A stretch of DNA of 64,000 nucleotides from Pegea sp. RAD2-039 (Eukaryota; Chordata; Thaliacea; Salpida; Salpidae): contig JAQGEQ010000192.1 of assembly GCA_034620365.1 (NCBI GenBank), forward strand, positions 1,297,001-1,361,000, in the 5' to 3' direction. Shown here piece after piece: positions 25,786 through 37,661 of this stretch; position 1 is the first letter of the stretch, and each line of letters opens with the position of its first letter. The notes beneath the pieces were generated by a model. The model did not search any database. It had not been told where the DNA came from and was given only the letters and a program-made list of their open reading frames with translations. Both the position numbers and the translations under genes were made by a program.

Positions 25786-28700
25786 AACTTTATGCTGTAG
25801 TTGTATATCCTAATTTTAGCAAAACTAATTTTTAAGTGGTTTAATAGAGTTTTAAAATAATTTGAATTTTAAAATTATTTGAAAAATGCTTTTATCTGGT
25901 ACTAATTGGTCATTTGTACGTTTGATTTTTACACTAAAAAATTTTAAATGGTTTAAAAATTGAATATCAAAGTTGAATTGAATAACTGGTCTGTTTACAT
26001 TATGTTAACTAATTATCAATAATTTAATGATTAATGCTTTTGTTTCGGTAGCTTTCTTATTCATTTTTTTAATTTGGAATTTATTTTTATTTAGTTATTT
26101 GATTAAATATATCACAATCTTTTGTAAACTTTTTATATTTTTTAAACTAGTTTAGTGTTTCTTTCACTTTCTAGTTATTCTATAAAATGCAATGAATCAG
26201 AAAAGTTATATTTTTTTGTTTTCTTAAATTGTATAAGTATCTAAGTAGATAACCAAAAATTAAATTTCGTGGTTCAAGCTGTAAAATAAAAGTTTTATAG
26301 TAGTTTTAGGGTCTTTACAAGCTCTTTAACTGAGCAATCTTTTTATTCTTTTCAAGAAAAAAATAATTTTGTAGGTACTTAAAATTTTCATACAAGTAAT
26401 CTACTAAACATTAATTTTCTTATCATAAATAGTTTATTGATTACACTTTTATATTCACTCAGTCAATATTCAGGTTTAAGAGCATTTAAAATAACCGTTT
26501 TTAAATTAATCTCTTCTTTTATTTCCTAATTTCTAACATAACAAGTTTTCTTAATAGCCTAAGTCTACTTTGCTTTTTTGTTCAAACAATTTTTTGAGAA
26601 AAACTAAATGAAATTACGACTTACTTGATTTCCTATTAATGTGTTCGATTTCGTAAAATTGCACAAGTAGTGAATAAATTATTATGAAACTAAAAGAAGC
26701 GACGACACATTTTTTGGAGTAGGCCATTCTCATCAATCAACAACTGTTGTTTTAAACATTAAAACATTTGTTGAAAGCAAAATTTAATAATTAAAAATGC
26801 TGCAAGAAGTTATGTTTTGGTTTATTATTTATTTTTACTTTGTACTCAACAAGTTTTTTCTAGTTTCTTGACGTCATAGTAGCAAATTAAATATCTTCAG
26901 TTTCAAGAAATACTTTTTAGTATTTGTAAACCTTAGGAAATTTTTACATGTCAGAACACACTTTAAAAGTTTAAAGCTGTACAAAAGTGAAAAAATTCAG
27001 TTTAAAAGATTTCGTCCAATTGAAAAAACGATTGTTTTTTATTAAGAAAACTTTCAATAGAGCTCAATACTTCTTCACCTACATATTTAAGGTTACCATC
27101 AAGTTTGTTTGAATTTAATAACTAATGTAACTTTGCTTTGAAAAAGTAAAATTATTTCAGCAAATATCAATTACTAGGCTAAATACTATATAACTTTTTC
27201 AGTACATAATTTGCGTAATAAGCTTAAAAAACAGTTCTTATGATAATAAAAATTCACATAATAATCAAGAAAACTTAGAGATTGTTTACACTTTTTTACA
27301 ACTCATGTTTGTACGACTGCAACTAAAGCTTTTACGACTAACTACAGCCTACGGCGGTTATTTTTTAATAAAAATATTGGCAGTACTTTTGACTTTTGAG
27401 CAATGTTTAACTAAGTATCAAAGCTTTTCAAATCTATTTTAGTAAAAAGAAATACAAACAGAACAGTAAATATATAATACAATAGTATTATATAATACTA
27501 ATAGTAAACATTTAATACTTTTGTAGTTTCAGCAAGTACTCAATAATAATTTTAAATCAAGTGATAAATGTTGATAAAAATGATACAATATTTTTTTTCA
27601 ATGTGTTTCAAAATTTTGATTTAAAACTAACCCTTTAAATTTCATTCGTTTCATAAAAACTAGTTAGCATAAAAATATTTGAACAACAGAATTATCAACT
27701 GATGCATTAAAACCTGTCTTTTAACCTTGTAAAAGTTGAAAGTCATTTTTTAAATAATATCAAGTCTAACAGTTTTATTTTAAGAAAAAAAAACAAAACA
27801 AAATTACAAGTCTAAAAAATACGAATTCTTCTATAAAATTAACTTTTAACAGTTATAAGTAAATAAATTAGTACTATATATGATACTTGTATTTTAACTT
27901 GTTTTACAAAATAATTACCCTATAAACTAAATGAGTAAATTATACATAAGTTTTTTTTAGTTATTTCTAGATTATTTCAAAATAACAAAAACTTATCAAC
28001 AATAAACTCTAATAAATAATTAACCTGAACAACAAACTTTATAGTTACAATCACTTGCAACAAAAATTTGTAATTTTAATGTAAAAGTTAGTTTTATTTA
28101 CTTTCTATTTATTTACGAATTTCTATTTTCTTATGTGATTTCCTTATTTAGTTTGCTAATAGACAGGATTTTTCAGTTTTAGTTATAGACTATTTGTTAA
28201 AGATATAATGAACTTGAAATTAAGTGCATCAAATTTAAAACTTTTTTAAATTAGAAGACCAAAAACTTTGAAATTCATTTTCAATGGTTAGTTTAGATTA
28301 TAATTATCAAAATAACATTTCATTTAAAGCTCACCTAGACTCTTAATGATGCATAAATTCAAATGAAACTGATTTGAACGAATGTGAACATAAAGATGAA
28401 CCACAATCACCGGGAGCGTTTAAAGAATTAAAAAAATGTTAATATAAAAGAATTAAAAAGCAACTTTCTATTCTATCAGCTTACTAGCTCTACCCACTGG
28501 CTTAGATAAAAAAAGATTTGTTCGACAGAATTATTCGTCTTTACTGAGCTGTATGTAGATCTTTACTTTACTAGAGATTTACTCTATCATAAACACAATA
28601 GACAACAAACACGGAACAACACTGATCTATATTTTACAACAGATTTTATATAACACGTGTGGGTATAGACTTCCTATAAATGATATATACGTATGCTGCA

Positions 28701-29975
28701 GGATAATCTTCTCTTAGACCATAAAAGTCTGTCTAACCAATAAAAGTAGATTTTTATTAGAATTGAGCAGCCAATTAAACAAATTGTGAGTTAAACGACA
28801 CAACCGTGATTTATAGCTTTAAAACCATTTTATACAGAAGCCAAACTTTATTCTTAGCCTATCAACAGCATAAATGATTTCATGGCATAATTCTATCAAT
28901 TTTCTTCTAATTTCAGATTATTTTCTAAGATTTTAAAATACTTTTAAGCTTAGTGATTGAAAGATTACAAACTAAAATTAGTATTTACTGACTCAAAGTC
29001 CTAAGAGTTTTTATAAAATACTGAAACGTTTTTATTCGTTATTTTGAGTTATAATTTTATTTACATTACATCTAATCTACTATATTTAAATTAATTCTTT
29101 TTTCTTTAGAAAAACAAAGACACGAATAATGTAACAAGTTATTCTGTGTAAAATAAGATGTCAATAAATTATTTCTTACAACTAAACTTAAAACAATCGT
29201 TCAACATTTTTCAAATTGTTTTAAAACAGATTTTCCCGGAATATGTTATTTATGAATTTTTCATAAAGTAAGCTTTTAAATGTTTACATGAATCTATAAA
29301 GTTGTATGGCTAGAATAAGATGCTTTAAAGGTATGAGCCAAGAGCCTTCAAACGCGCCCAGTTGCGAGAATAGGTACATTCTTGAAGAAGACAATTTTTT
29401 GGCTGTGTCATATTTCGTTAGAGATAAGATTTAAGTTAATATAATAATGTTTACAAATTTGGAAATATCAAAACATATTAAGATATGATGCTTCTTGTTA
29501 AACATTTGATAATCTAATCTTAAAAATAATTTGTTTATCAGTCTGATATTTTTGTTATGAAACTCTGGATAATCAAAATTTACATTTAATACTCAGTAAC
29601 TTTAGGACAGATATATCATTTTGGTTTAAGTTAAATCTGCTTATAGAAGTGATTTTTATGATAGAGTATTACAAACCAGAAGGCTTTTTACTGCTACCAG
29701 CAACCTTTGACTGAAATTGCAACTTCAGTTTGTGGGACCTCCTGGTATAAAAATATTGTTTAGATTATTGTTCACTAAAATGGAACTAGCTGTATTAATC
29801 TAAATCTCCTAAAATAAAACTATATCTAGTAACGACTGTTATGTTCTATCTATGCAACTTGCTACTTTGTTGAGTAAGAATATTTCAACTTCAAGTTGAG
29901 AATATAAATCTTATAATTTGTTCTAAAAACTAAAGTTTGAAAAGTTTATTTTGTTTGTTGATTTATTTTATTGAA
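25786..29975. other. Gene-poor AT-rich intergenic region
   Basis: About 4.2 kb between MGAT5 copy B and METTL1. It is not homologous to the upstream flank of copy A. It contains TGACGTCA at 26869-26876. I looked for a hydrophobic start exon that could serve copy B and saw none that I would defend. Confidence 0.45.
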
Positions 29976-30920
<945 letters not shown>

Positions 30921-33008
30921 TCATTTCTTCACTTCTTCACCTAAAGACTCTAAAATCTCTTGCTTATAATCCTCAAAATCTCCTTCAATCTGATTGACGT
31001 TTTGTTCTTCAACGACCCACAAAGAGCATTCAGTTTGTGTAATCAATCTCGCATCATGAGACACAATCAAAACTCCTCCTTTAAATGAATTAATCGCATC
31101 ACCGAGAGCATCAATTGATTCCAAATCTAAGTTGTTAGTGGGTTCATCTAAAATAAGGATATCAGGGGCACATGAGATCAATTCAGCTAATGCAACGCGC
31201 GCTTTCTGTCCTCCACTGAGATCATAGATAGGAATTTCATGAGCATGACTCACTAATCCAACAGATCCTAGTCTCTTCCTTGCTTCTTGGTATGAAGCAT
31301 CAAATTTATCTCGTAGATATTGAGTAGCTGACTTGTTAACATCTAATTGATCAGCTGAGTGTTGACTGTAATAAGCAACTCGAAGTCGATGGTTCCTTCG
31401 ACACTCGCCTCTGATTGGTTCAATGATTCCACACAGTAGCTTCAACAACGTCGACTTCCCAACTCCATTCGGACCTACAATCGCCACTCGTGAGTCCATA
31501 TCAAGTCCAAACTCGACTTTCTCAAACAACAACGGTTGCCCCGGGTAACCAAAATCGACATTATAAAGTCCAAGAACTGGTGGATGAAGAACTGGAGGGT
31601 CCGGGAAGTGAAATTTGACGATGTAATCGCGCGGTTTTGATATCAGTTCCATCTGTGTCTCTCCACTTTCTTCCATTTGTTCCTTCTTCCTTCCCTTTTC
31701 TTGTTTTCGCGTCAACGCTTCCTTGGTCTTCTTCTCAGCAGTCTTCTTTGAAGATCCTTGCTTTTTCAACTCTCGGAGTCTTTTCTCTTGCTTCTCAAAG
31801 TCCTTCATCTTTTCGCGAGATCTTTGCTGATGCATCTTCTTGAACTGATTGTAATTACCGCGATAAAACTGCAACTTCAGATCATCTAGATGAATGATGT
31901 CGGAGCAAACATCATCTAGAAATGATTGATCGTGAGAAACAATCAATAAGGTCTTCTTCCAGTTCTGCAGATAATTATCCAACCAAATCACAGCATTTAA
32001 ATCGAGATGATTGGTTGGTTCATCGAGTAATAGAAGAGTTGGCTCCAAGTAGAGCGCTCTAGCTAAAGACACACGCATCCTCCAACCACCTGAGAAATCG
32101 CGCGTTGCTCTTCGTTGCATAGCAACACTGAATCCTAATCCAGCAAGGATTCTTCGAGCTCTTGCTTCAGCTGAGGCAACTCCTGTAGCTTCCATATCCT
32201 CATAAACCTTCTTCAACTCATCTTGAACTGATAAATCACCAGCTTCTTGTCGAGCTACTAGCTCTTTTTCTCTTTTCAACAATTTACTTCTTTCAACATC
32301 AGCACTGAGGACTGAATCAATCGCAGAAACCTCATCAGCTTGTACTTCTTGTTCACAATACAAGATGTCAATATGAGCTGGAATGTTCAACTTTCGCGCT
32401 GCTATATGACGTAATAAAGTTGTTTTTCCTTTTCCATTTGGACCTACTAGGCCATATCTGCGTCCGGCCACAATTGTCAAATTTGCATTTTTCAGCAAAT
32501 CTTTACCTTTAGCTGAAATCGAGAAACCTTCAACTTTAATGTCCAAACTATTTTCAGTGTTGTTGCTACTAGCAACCTGTGTAACATCGAAGTTACCCAA
32601 ACCATGTTCACATTTGTTAGCAGATTCCATTGCAGCTAATTGCTTTTTAAACTGCTTCGCTTTTTCATACTTTTTTCGTTCTTTTCTGGTCATGGATTGT
32701 AACATTTGTTCTTCATCTTCATTTACTTCCTCTTCAGCTGCATCTTCATGAGTGAAGTCCTGAAACTCACCGCGAGTCTCATCTTCTTTTACAACTCTTC
32801 TTTTACTCGTCTTTTTCTCATCATTGATTTCAAGATCTTTCAATTCCTCTTCAACTTTTTTTTTCATTTTTTTGTCTTTTTTCTGTTTTGGTTTCTCTTC
32901 TTTCGGAATAACTACTTCTGGAACATTTTCATTTTCTTCCAAATCAGCAAAGAACGCTCTTCTCGAAGATTTTTTTCCCTTTTTCTTTTTATTCTTGACC
33001 TCTTCCAT
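30921..33008 (-). CDS. ABCF1: ABC-F ATPase, ribosome-associated
   Basis: ABCF1 is a soluble twin-ABC protein that binds eIF2 and ribosomes. It is a single uninterrupted exon of 695 codons starting at ATG 33008 ([13 protein letters not shown]). The lysine/glutamate-rich N-terminal region (about residues 1-130) is the eIF2-binding type. ABC1 has Walker [11 protein letters not shown], signature [15 protein letters not shown] and Walker [14 protein letters not shown]. The charged ABC-F linker follows (about residues 385-460). ABC2 has [28 protein letters not shown] and [19 protein letters not shown]. No membrane segment is present. The lack of introns is odd beside its intron-bearing neighbours. 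An upstream in-frame GTG at 33017 is not needed. Confidence 0.95.
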   Translation of the reverse strand: MEEVKNKKKKGKKSSRRAFFADLEENENVPEVVIPKEEKPKQKKDKKMKKKVEEELKDLEINDEKKTSKRRVVKEDETRGEFQDFTHEDAAEEEVNEDEEQMLQSMTRKERKKYEKAKQFKKQLAAMESANKCEHGLGNFDVTQVASSNNTENSLDIKVEGFSISAKGKDLLKNANLTIVAGRRYGLVGPNGKGKTTLLRHIAARKLNIPAHIDILYCEQEVQADEVSAIDSVLSADVERSKLLKREKELVARQEAGDLSVQDELKKVYEDMEATGVASAEARARRILAGLGFSVAMQRRATRDFSGGWRMRVSLARALYLEPTLLLLDEPTNHLDLNAVIWLDNYLQNWKKTLLIVSHDQSFLDDVCSDIIHLDDLKLQFYRGNYNQFKKMHQQRSREKMKDFEKQEKRLRELKKQGSSKKTAEKKTKEALTRKQEKGRKKEQMEESGETQMELISKPRDYIVKFHFPDPPVLHPPVLGLYNVDFGYPGQPLLFEKVEFGLDMDSRVAIVGPNGVGKSTLLKLLCGIIEPIRGECRRNHRLRVAYYSQHSADQLDVNKSATQYLRDKFDASYQEARKRLGSVGLVSHAHEIPIYDLSGGQKARVALAELISCAPDILILDEPTNNLDLESIDALGDAINSFKGGVLIVSHDARLITQTECSLWVVEEQNVNQIEGDFEDYKQEILESLGEEVKK

Positions 33009-33100
33009 TTCAAACACAAAACCTTACAATTATCAAACCTGCAAACTAGATACAGTAAAAAGACGTTAAAATCAATGTATAAAAAATCCAACAAAAGTAA
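33009..33100 (-). promoter_or_regulatory. Intercistronic gap DUS4L-ABCF1 with trans-splice-like acceptor
   Basis: The gap is 92 bp. On the minus strand CTAGTTTGCAG ends at 33039, leaving a 30-nt leader before the ABCF1 ATG. A pyrimidine-rich tract (TTTTTTATAC, TCTTTTTACTG) precedes it. Confidence 0.5.
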
Positions 33101-34110
33101 CTAGATAGAAGTGAAATAATTCTGATCTAAATATTCTAACACAGCTGGTGTGCTTTGAAGTGAATTAAAAAATCGTTTTTCCGATTTGGTGCTAATTTTA
33201 TCCAACATATAAATTAAATGATTATGAAAACAAGTAAACGGGGTCCCAAGACTCAGACTCAAGTCAACCCAATCTCTAACACATTCTTCAGGAGTTTCTG
33301 AGTATCCAGCAAACATAGCTGGGTTAGCAAGAAGTCCCCTAGCAACCATGACACCTTCACAGCCTAAAAAATATATAAATTAGAAACTATTTGCTAATAA
33401 ATTTGGAATTAAATAGTAATCAACCAACCTGTGTCATCACAAACTTGATAAACTTCTTTTAGCGTTGTGACGTCACCATTAGCAACCAGCGGAATATGCA
33501 AATTGTCTTTGAGGAGTTTTATATGATCATAGTGAACGGGTTGATGTCTTTCATCTGTAGTTCTGCCATGTACATCAATATAAGATACTCCAACATGCTG
33601 TAACATCTTACACATTTCAACAGTTCTTTTAATGTCTTTATGAAGACGGATTTTAATTGAGATTGTGAAATCTTCATCAGTTATTCTTGATCTTGTAAAT
33701 CGAACAAAGTCTTTCAAAACAACTGGATTTTTTAGTAATTTTGCACCAAAACCCTCAGCCATCGCCCAACGTTGTGGACACCCTGAATTTAAACCTACTC
33801 CATCAGAAAACGGATAAATCATCTCTGTTGCTTCAGCAAAGGTTTTAGGATCACTAGCAGCAAATTGAACTACTAAAGGTCGATCTGATGAGTTTGTAGT
33901 TAGTTCAACTTCTCTACACTGTTGTGAATTGATGAATGAATCTGATATAATCATTGGTGTGTATGCAATATCACAATTATATTTTCGAACTAAGCAACGA
34001 AATTGAAGCTTTGAGTATCTGACCATTGGTGCACAGATTTTTGTGGGTGAAGGACTTTTTAGCAGCTCTAAGATAGATTTTTTACCATCAACAGATTTAT
34101 TAGAAGTCAT
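33101..34110 (-). CDS. DUS4L: tRNA-dihydrouridine synthase 4-like
   Basis: A flavin enzyme that reduces uridine to dihydrouridine in tRNA D-loops. Two exons: 33429-34110 and 33101-33363, with a 65-bp intron. About 314 residues. Family motifs in order: KICAPMVRYSKLQFRCLVRK (FMN-binding start), YTPMIISDSF, PLVVQFAASDP, the catalytic-cysteine segment LNSGCPQRWAMAEGFGAKLL, ISIKIRLHKDIKRTVE, YIDVHGRTTDERHQPVHYD, PLVANGDV, and GVMVARGLLANPAMFAGY. The length and motif set match human DUS4L. It is the second gene of the cluster, 110 bp after ZRSR2. Confidence 0.95.
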
Positions 34111-34220
34111 TTTGAGGTAGTAAACAGAATTTTGCGCCTAAAAAATTCTAGAAATCATAAAAAATAAATTAGTTGTTGATTTTAGATTTTAAAAAATATA
34201 TAAAAGATTTCTGCTGATAC
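34111..34220 (-). promoter_or_regulatory. Intercistronic gap ZRSR2-DUS4L with trans-splice-like acceptor
   Basis: The gap is 110 bp. On the minus strand GAATTTTTTAG ends at 34138, followed by GCGC, leaving a 27-nt leader before the DUS4L ATG. The layout is the same as in the other two gaps of the cluster. Confidence 0.5.
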
Positions 34221-35492
34221 TTATTCAACAAATTTTTTCGGATTTCTTTTTTTTATGTTTCTTTTTCTTCTTTTTCTCTTTTTTATGTTTCTTTTTTTTA
34301 GGACTAATAGATCGCTGTTTGGTCTTTTTCTATGTTTTATTTCCTTTTCAATAGAAATATGTCTACCTTTATCACTTCCATTTGAACTTAATCTTGTTTT
34401 ATTTCTACTAGAAAACATCTCTTTATCACATTCAAAGCTAACACCAGTTGGATTTGGAAAAACATGAAGATAGTTACAATGATAACCTTTATAACATTGT
34501 TTACCTCTAAAATGAGACCCACAAATTGCAGATTGCCATGATGGAATACGTACAAAACGACAATTTAATATTCTCTTATTATAAAACCTTCCTTGTAAAC
34601 TATGAAATGCATTTTCAGCTTCTTCTTCACATTTATATTGAACATAAACATTTCCACGAAGGTGGATATCTCTATTACAACATACTTTAAATTGATTTAA
34701 ATTCCCAAACTTTCTCAATTCAGGTAAGACATCAAAAGCAAACTCCTCGAAGTCTTCAAATAGATCCTCATCAGTGTATTCTAAACCAACATCTAAGTCA
34801 TCAGATTTTGCTTTTTCTGTGATTTCAAATCCAAACGTTCGAAACATTCCTTCTATTAATAAAACAGAGCTTCTTTCAACCTTTTCATGATGTTTTCTAC
34901 ATTCATCAAGATATCTACAAGCTCCAACTATTTGATAAAATTTACAAAAATCTTTCTCAACAACTTCATCATCCCAAGATTCAGATCTTTGCGGAGGTGC
35001 TTTTGGTGAAGGAGGTTCAGCTAAAGTGTTCCAATTTTTAACTTCTTCATCTATTTGTTGAAATAAATCATCAAGAGCACTCTTTTTTTGCTTTTCTAGC
35101 AGTTCATCATCATTTTTTTCACATTTATTTCCACTTTCTAGAACAGAATCTACTTTTTTCACTGATTGTGAGATAACTTCAATTTCAGTTTTCTTCAAAC
35201 AACTTTTCAATTCATTTTTAACAGTTTCAAATTTATTATTTGCAATTAAATCTTTAACTAAGGAACCACAACTAAATGTATGAACAATTCTATCTTCATT
35301 TGAACTTATTTCTTCTAACCTAACATTTCCATCTCGTTCTATTCCTTCTTTGATTCTTTTTTGACTTCTTTTAAATTTTTTTATAACTTTTCTTCTTGTA
35401 GAATGCTTTAAATTTGATATATCTTTAAAAAGCTCATTCCAAGTCTTATATTTCTTTTTCAAATAACTTCTTTCATTAAATTCTGTGCTCAT
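34221..35492 (-). CDS. ZRSR2: U2AF35-related zinc-finger splicing factor
   Basis: ZRSR2 recognises the 3' splice site, chiefly of U12-type introns, as part of the minor spliceosome. Single exon of 423 codons from ATG 35492 to TAA 34221-34223. The N-terminal 160 residues are lysine-rich. First CCCH finger: CKFYQIVGACRYLDECRKHH (about residue 182). A U2AF-homology RRM follows (MFRTFGFEI to VYVQYKCEEEAENAFHSLQG). RNP-like GRFYNKRILNCRFVRI leads to the second CCCH finger CGSHFRGKQCYKGYHCNYLH. The tail is basic (KKRNIKKRKRRKRN), a short counterpart of the RS domain without SR repeats. It is the promoter-proximal gene of the cluster. No intron is seen. Confidence 0.92.
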   Translation of the reverse strand: MSTEFNERSYLKKKYKTWNELFKDISNLKHSTRRKVIKKFKRSQKRIKEGIERDGNVRLEEISSNEDRIVHTFSCGSLVKDLIANNKFETVKNELKSCLKKTEIEVISQSVKKVDSVLESGNKCEKNDDELLEKQKKSALDDLFQQIDEEVKNWNTLAEPPSPKAPPQRSESWDDEVVEKDFCKFYQIVGACRYLDECRKHHEKVERSSVLLIEGMFRTFGFEITEKAKSDDLDVGLEYTDEDLFEDFEEFAFDVLPELRKFGNLNQFKVCCNRDIHLRGNVYVQYKCEEEAENAFHSLQGRFYNKRILNCRFVRIPSWQSAICGSHFRGKQCYKGYHCNYLHVFPNPTGVSFECDKEMFSSRNKTRLSSNGSDKGRHISIEKEIKHRKRPNSDLLVLKKRNIKKRKRRKRNIKKRNPKKFVE

Positions 35493-37661
35493 TTTTTAAA
35501 CTCTCAAAATAAGCAAAAAAAATTTTATAAAAAAGTTGTACATTTTTCCTTAATATTAATTAAGTCAAATGACTTTATATACTACTTTTATAAAATAAAA
35601 AAATAGAAAACTTCATAAATAAGAAAAATTAAAATTAATTTCTTATGCTAAAAATCAAAGAAGATAATGGAATAATTTGATTCTTCTAGATTCTTTTAAA
35701 TACATTGAAATAAATAAAATTTATACAAAAAATTAAAGGACTAAAAGTTTGAAAAGATAAAAAAATTTGAAAATATAAAATTTTTTGTAGCTAATTAAAT
35801 AGTGAAAGTAAACAAATTTTCGAAACAACAAAATCAAAATATTTAAAAATAATTTAGAATATATTCAAACTATCATAGTTTTTATTTAAACATAAAATCA
35901 ATTAAAAAAGTATAAAAAATACTAAAAAACTGTCTCTAACTATTTCTGAGATTTTATATTAATTAAAACTTAATAAAATCAATTTTATAATTTTATCTAA
36001 ATTAAACTACAGTAGGACTTCTTTAAATCAATGAAAGAATTGATTTGTACAAAATAGGCTTTTTCATTAGTGGCACAGTAAAGTATTACACAATAAAAAA
36101 TCGTACAAAAAGTAAAATAAATTGTATAATACTGAGCTAAATAGATTCAAGAGAAAAAATAAAACTTTTAACAAATGTTAAACTTATCCAAAGTAATTTT
36201 ATATAATTATGCTGAATTAATAAAGGCATGTAAAATCTAAAAAAATATACTAAAATTTATTTTTGAAAACCCCATTTTAGACAGAAACGCGTGTATACGT
36301 TAACTAAAATGTGCTAAATAAACCACTAAGAAAATAAATTCATCGCAATGAGCTAATAATCACAAAATTTATTTTAATTTAAAATTATTGATGTTTCAAA
36401 AACTAAAAACATTTAAAAACTGAGAATTAAATTAAAGCGATAGACTAATGTAAAGATTGCAGCTTATAAATCCTGATCAAAGAGACGAAGTGCATAAGTA
36501 ATTGAAGTCGATCAACTACAAACCTATTTTATCTGCAAGCGTTGACTCAAATTTCTTATTCAAAAATATTTGGAGCTTATTGATAAGAAATGTAATAAAA
36601 GACTTATTAACTGAATAATTATGTATAAGAGAGTGTATCATTTCTAATTATTTTTGTTTAAATATTTTGATAAGTTTAAGTAAATTAAATTATTCAAATA
36701 GTATTTACATAATCTTTGAACTAATAGTTTATTTCAAATCAGTATAAAATTTTATAATAAAATATAATCAAACTTTAAAACATCATGGGGAACTTTTAAA
36801 AAAGAACATATTTGTCGCCCTGCGATACAGTTTCGATATTTATGAAATTATTTTTCATTCAAGTTATTAGTACGATGTCTATATAAACGTGATAAACTAG
36901 TATTTTATAATCAAAATATTAATTAAATTAAACCTTAAATTTATAAATTATATCAAAGATAATCGCTTGTTAATGTCAATAAGATATTTTTGTCTAATAA
37001 AACAGTCCTGATTCTATAGACTTTGTTAGACTAACTTGCTTTTATTTTTTCATTCAGTCAGTTTTAAGAAATGTATTTAATTAAAAATTGAAATTATTGA
37101 TAGTTTACTGTTCATAGTTTATAAATTATTATGTATTATTTAACCAAGTAAAAATATTTAATATCAACTTGTTTTATCATACTATATTTTGTTCGATATT
37201 TTAATAAAGAATTTATTTAGAAAAGCCAAATTTGTTTCACTTCATCTTTTATTATTTAAATTAAAATTCTTTTTAGAAAATATAGAATCTAGATTTATGA
37301 TATTATTATATTTTTATATATCTTAAGTTTAGATTATTATACTATAATTCAGTAATTTTCTTTATTTAAAAGTTATTTAATTCAGATTATTCTTTTAGTA
37401 ATTTTATTTTAGATTTTTTCGAAAATTTTTTGGAATTTTAAAAGTATGATTAAAATTTTCAGAACCAAACAATAAATTTTAGTATTCATGTATCAATAAA
37501 TACTCATAGTATACTTTATAAGACTTTTGATAAAATGTTTCTTAAAGTCTAAAAAATTTCAATTACTTTTCCATTTTGAATATTTTATAATAATATATGA
37601 ATTTTAAAAAGGTTTTTTCGGGATTTTTATATTTTGTAAAAAGTTATAAACCATCTAAATA
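35493..37661. other. Divergent intergenic region ZRSR2/TFIP11
   Basis: About 2.2 kb, the most AT-rich part of the window by eye. It must hold the promoters of the ZRSR2 cluster and of TFIP11. I see no exon, repeat or structured RNA. Confidence 0.5.

Noticed and set aside
31637..32751. Plus-strand open frames opposite ABCF1
   Set aside because: They are antisense shadows of the intact minus-strand ABCF1 exon and encode low-complexity Ser/Phe-rich peptides.
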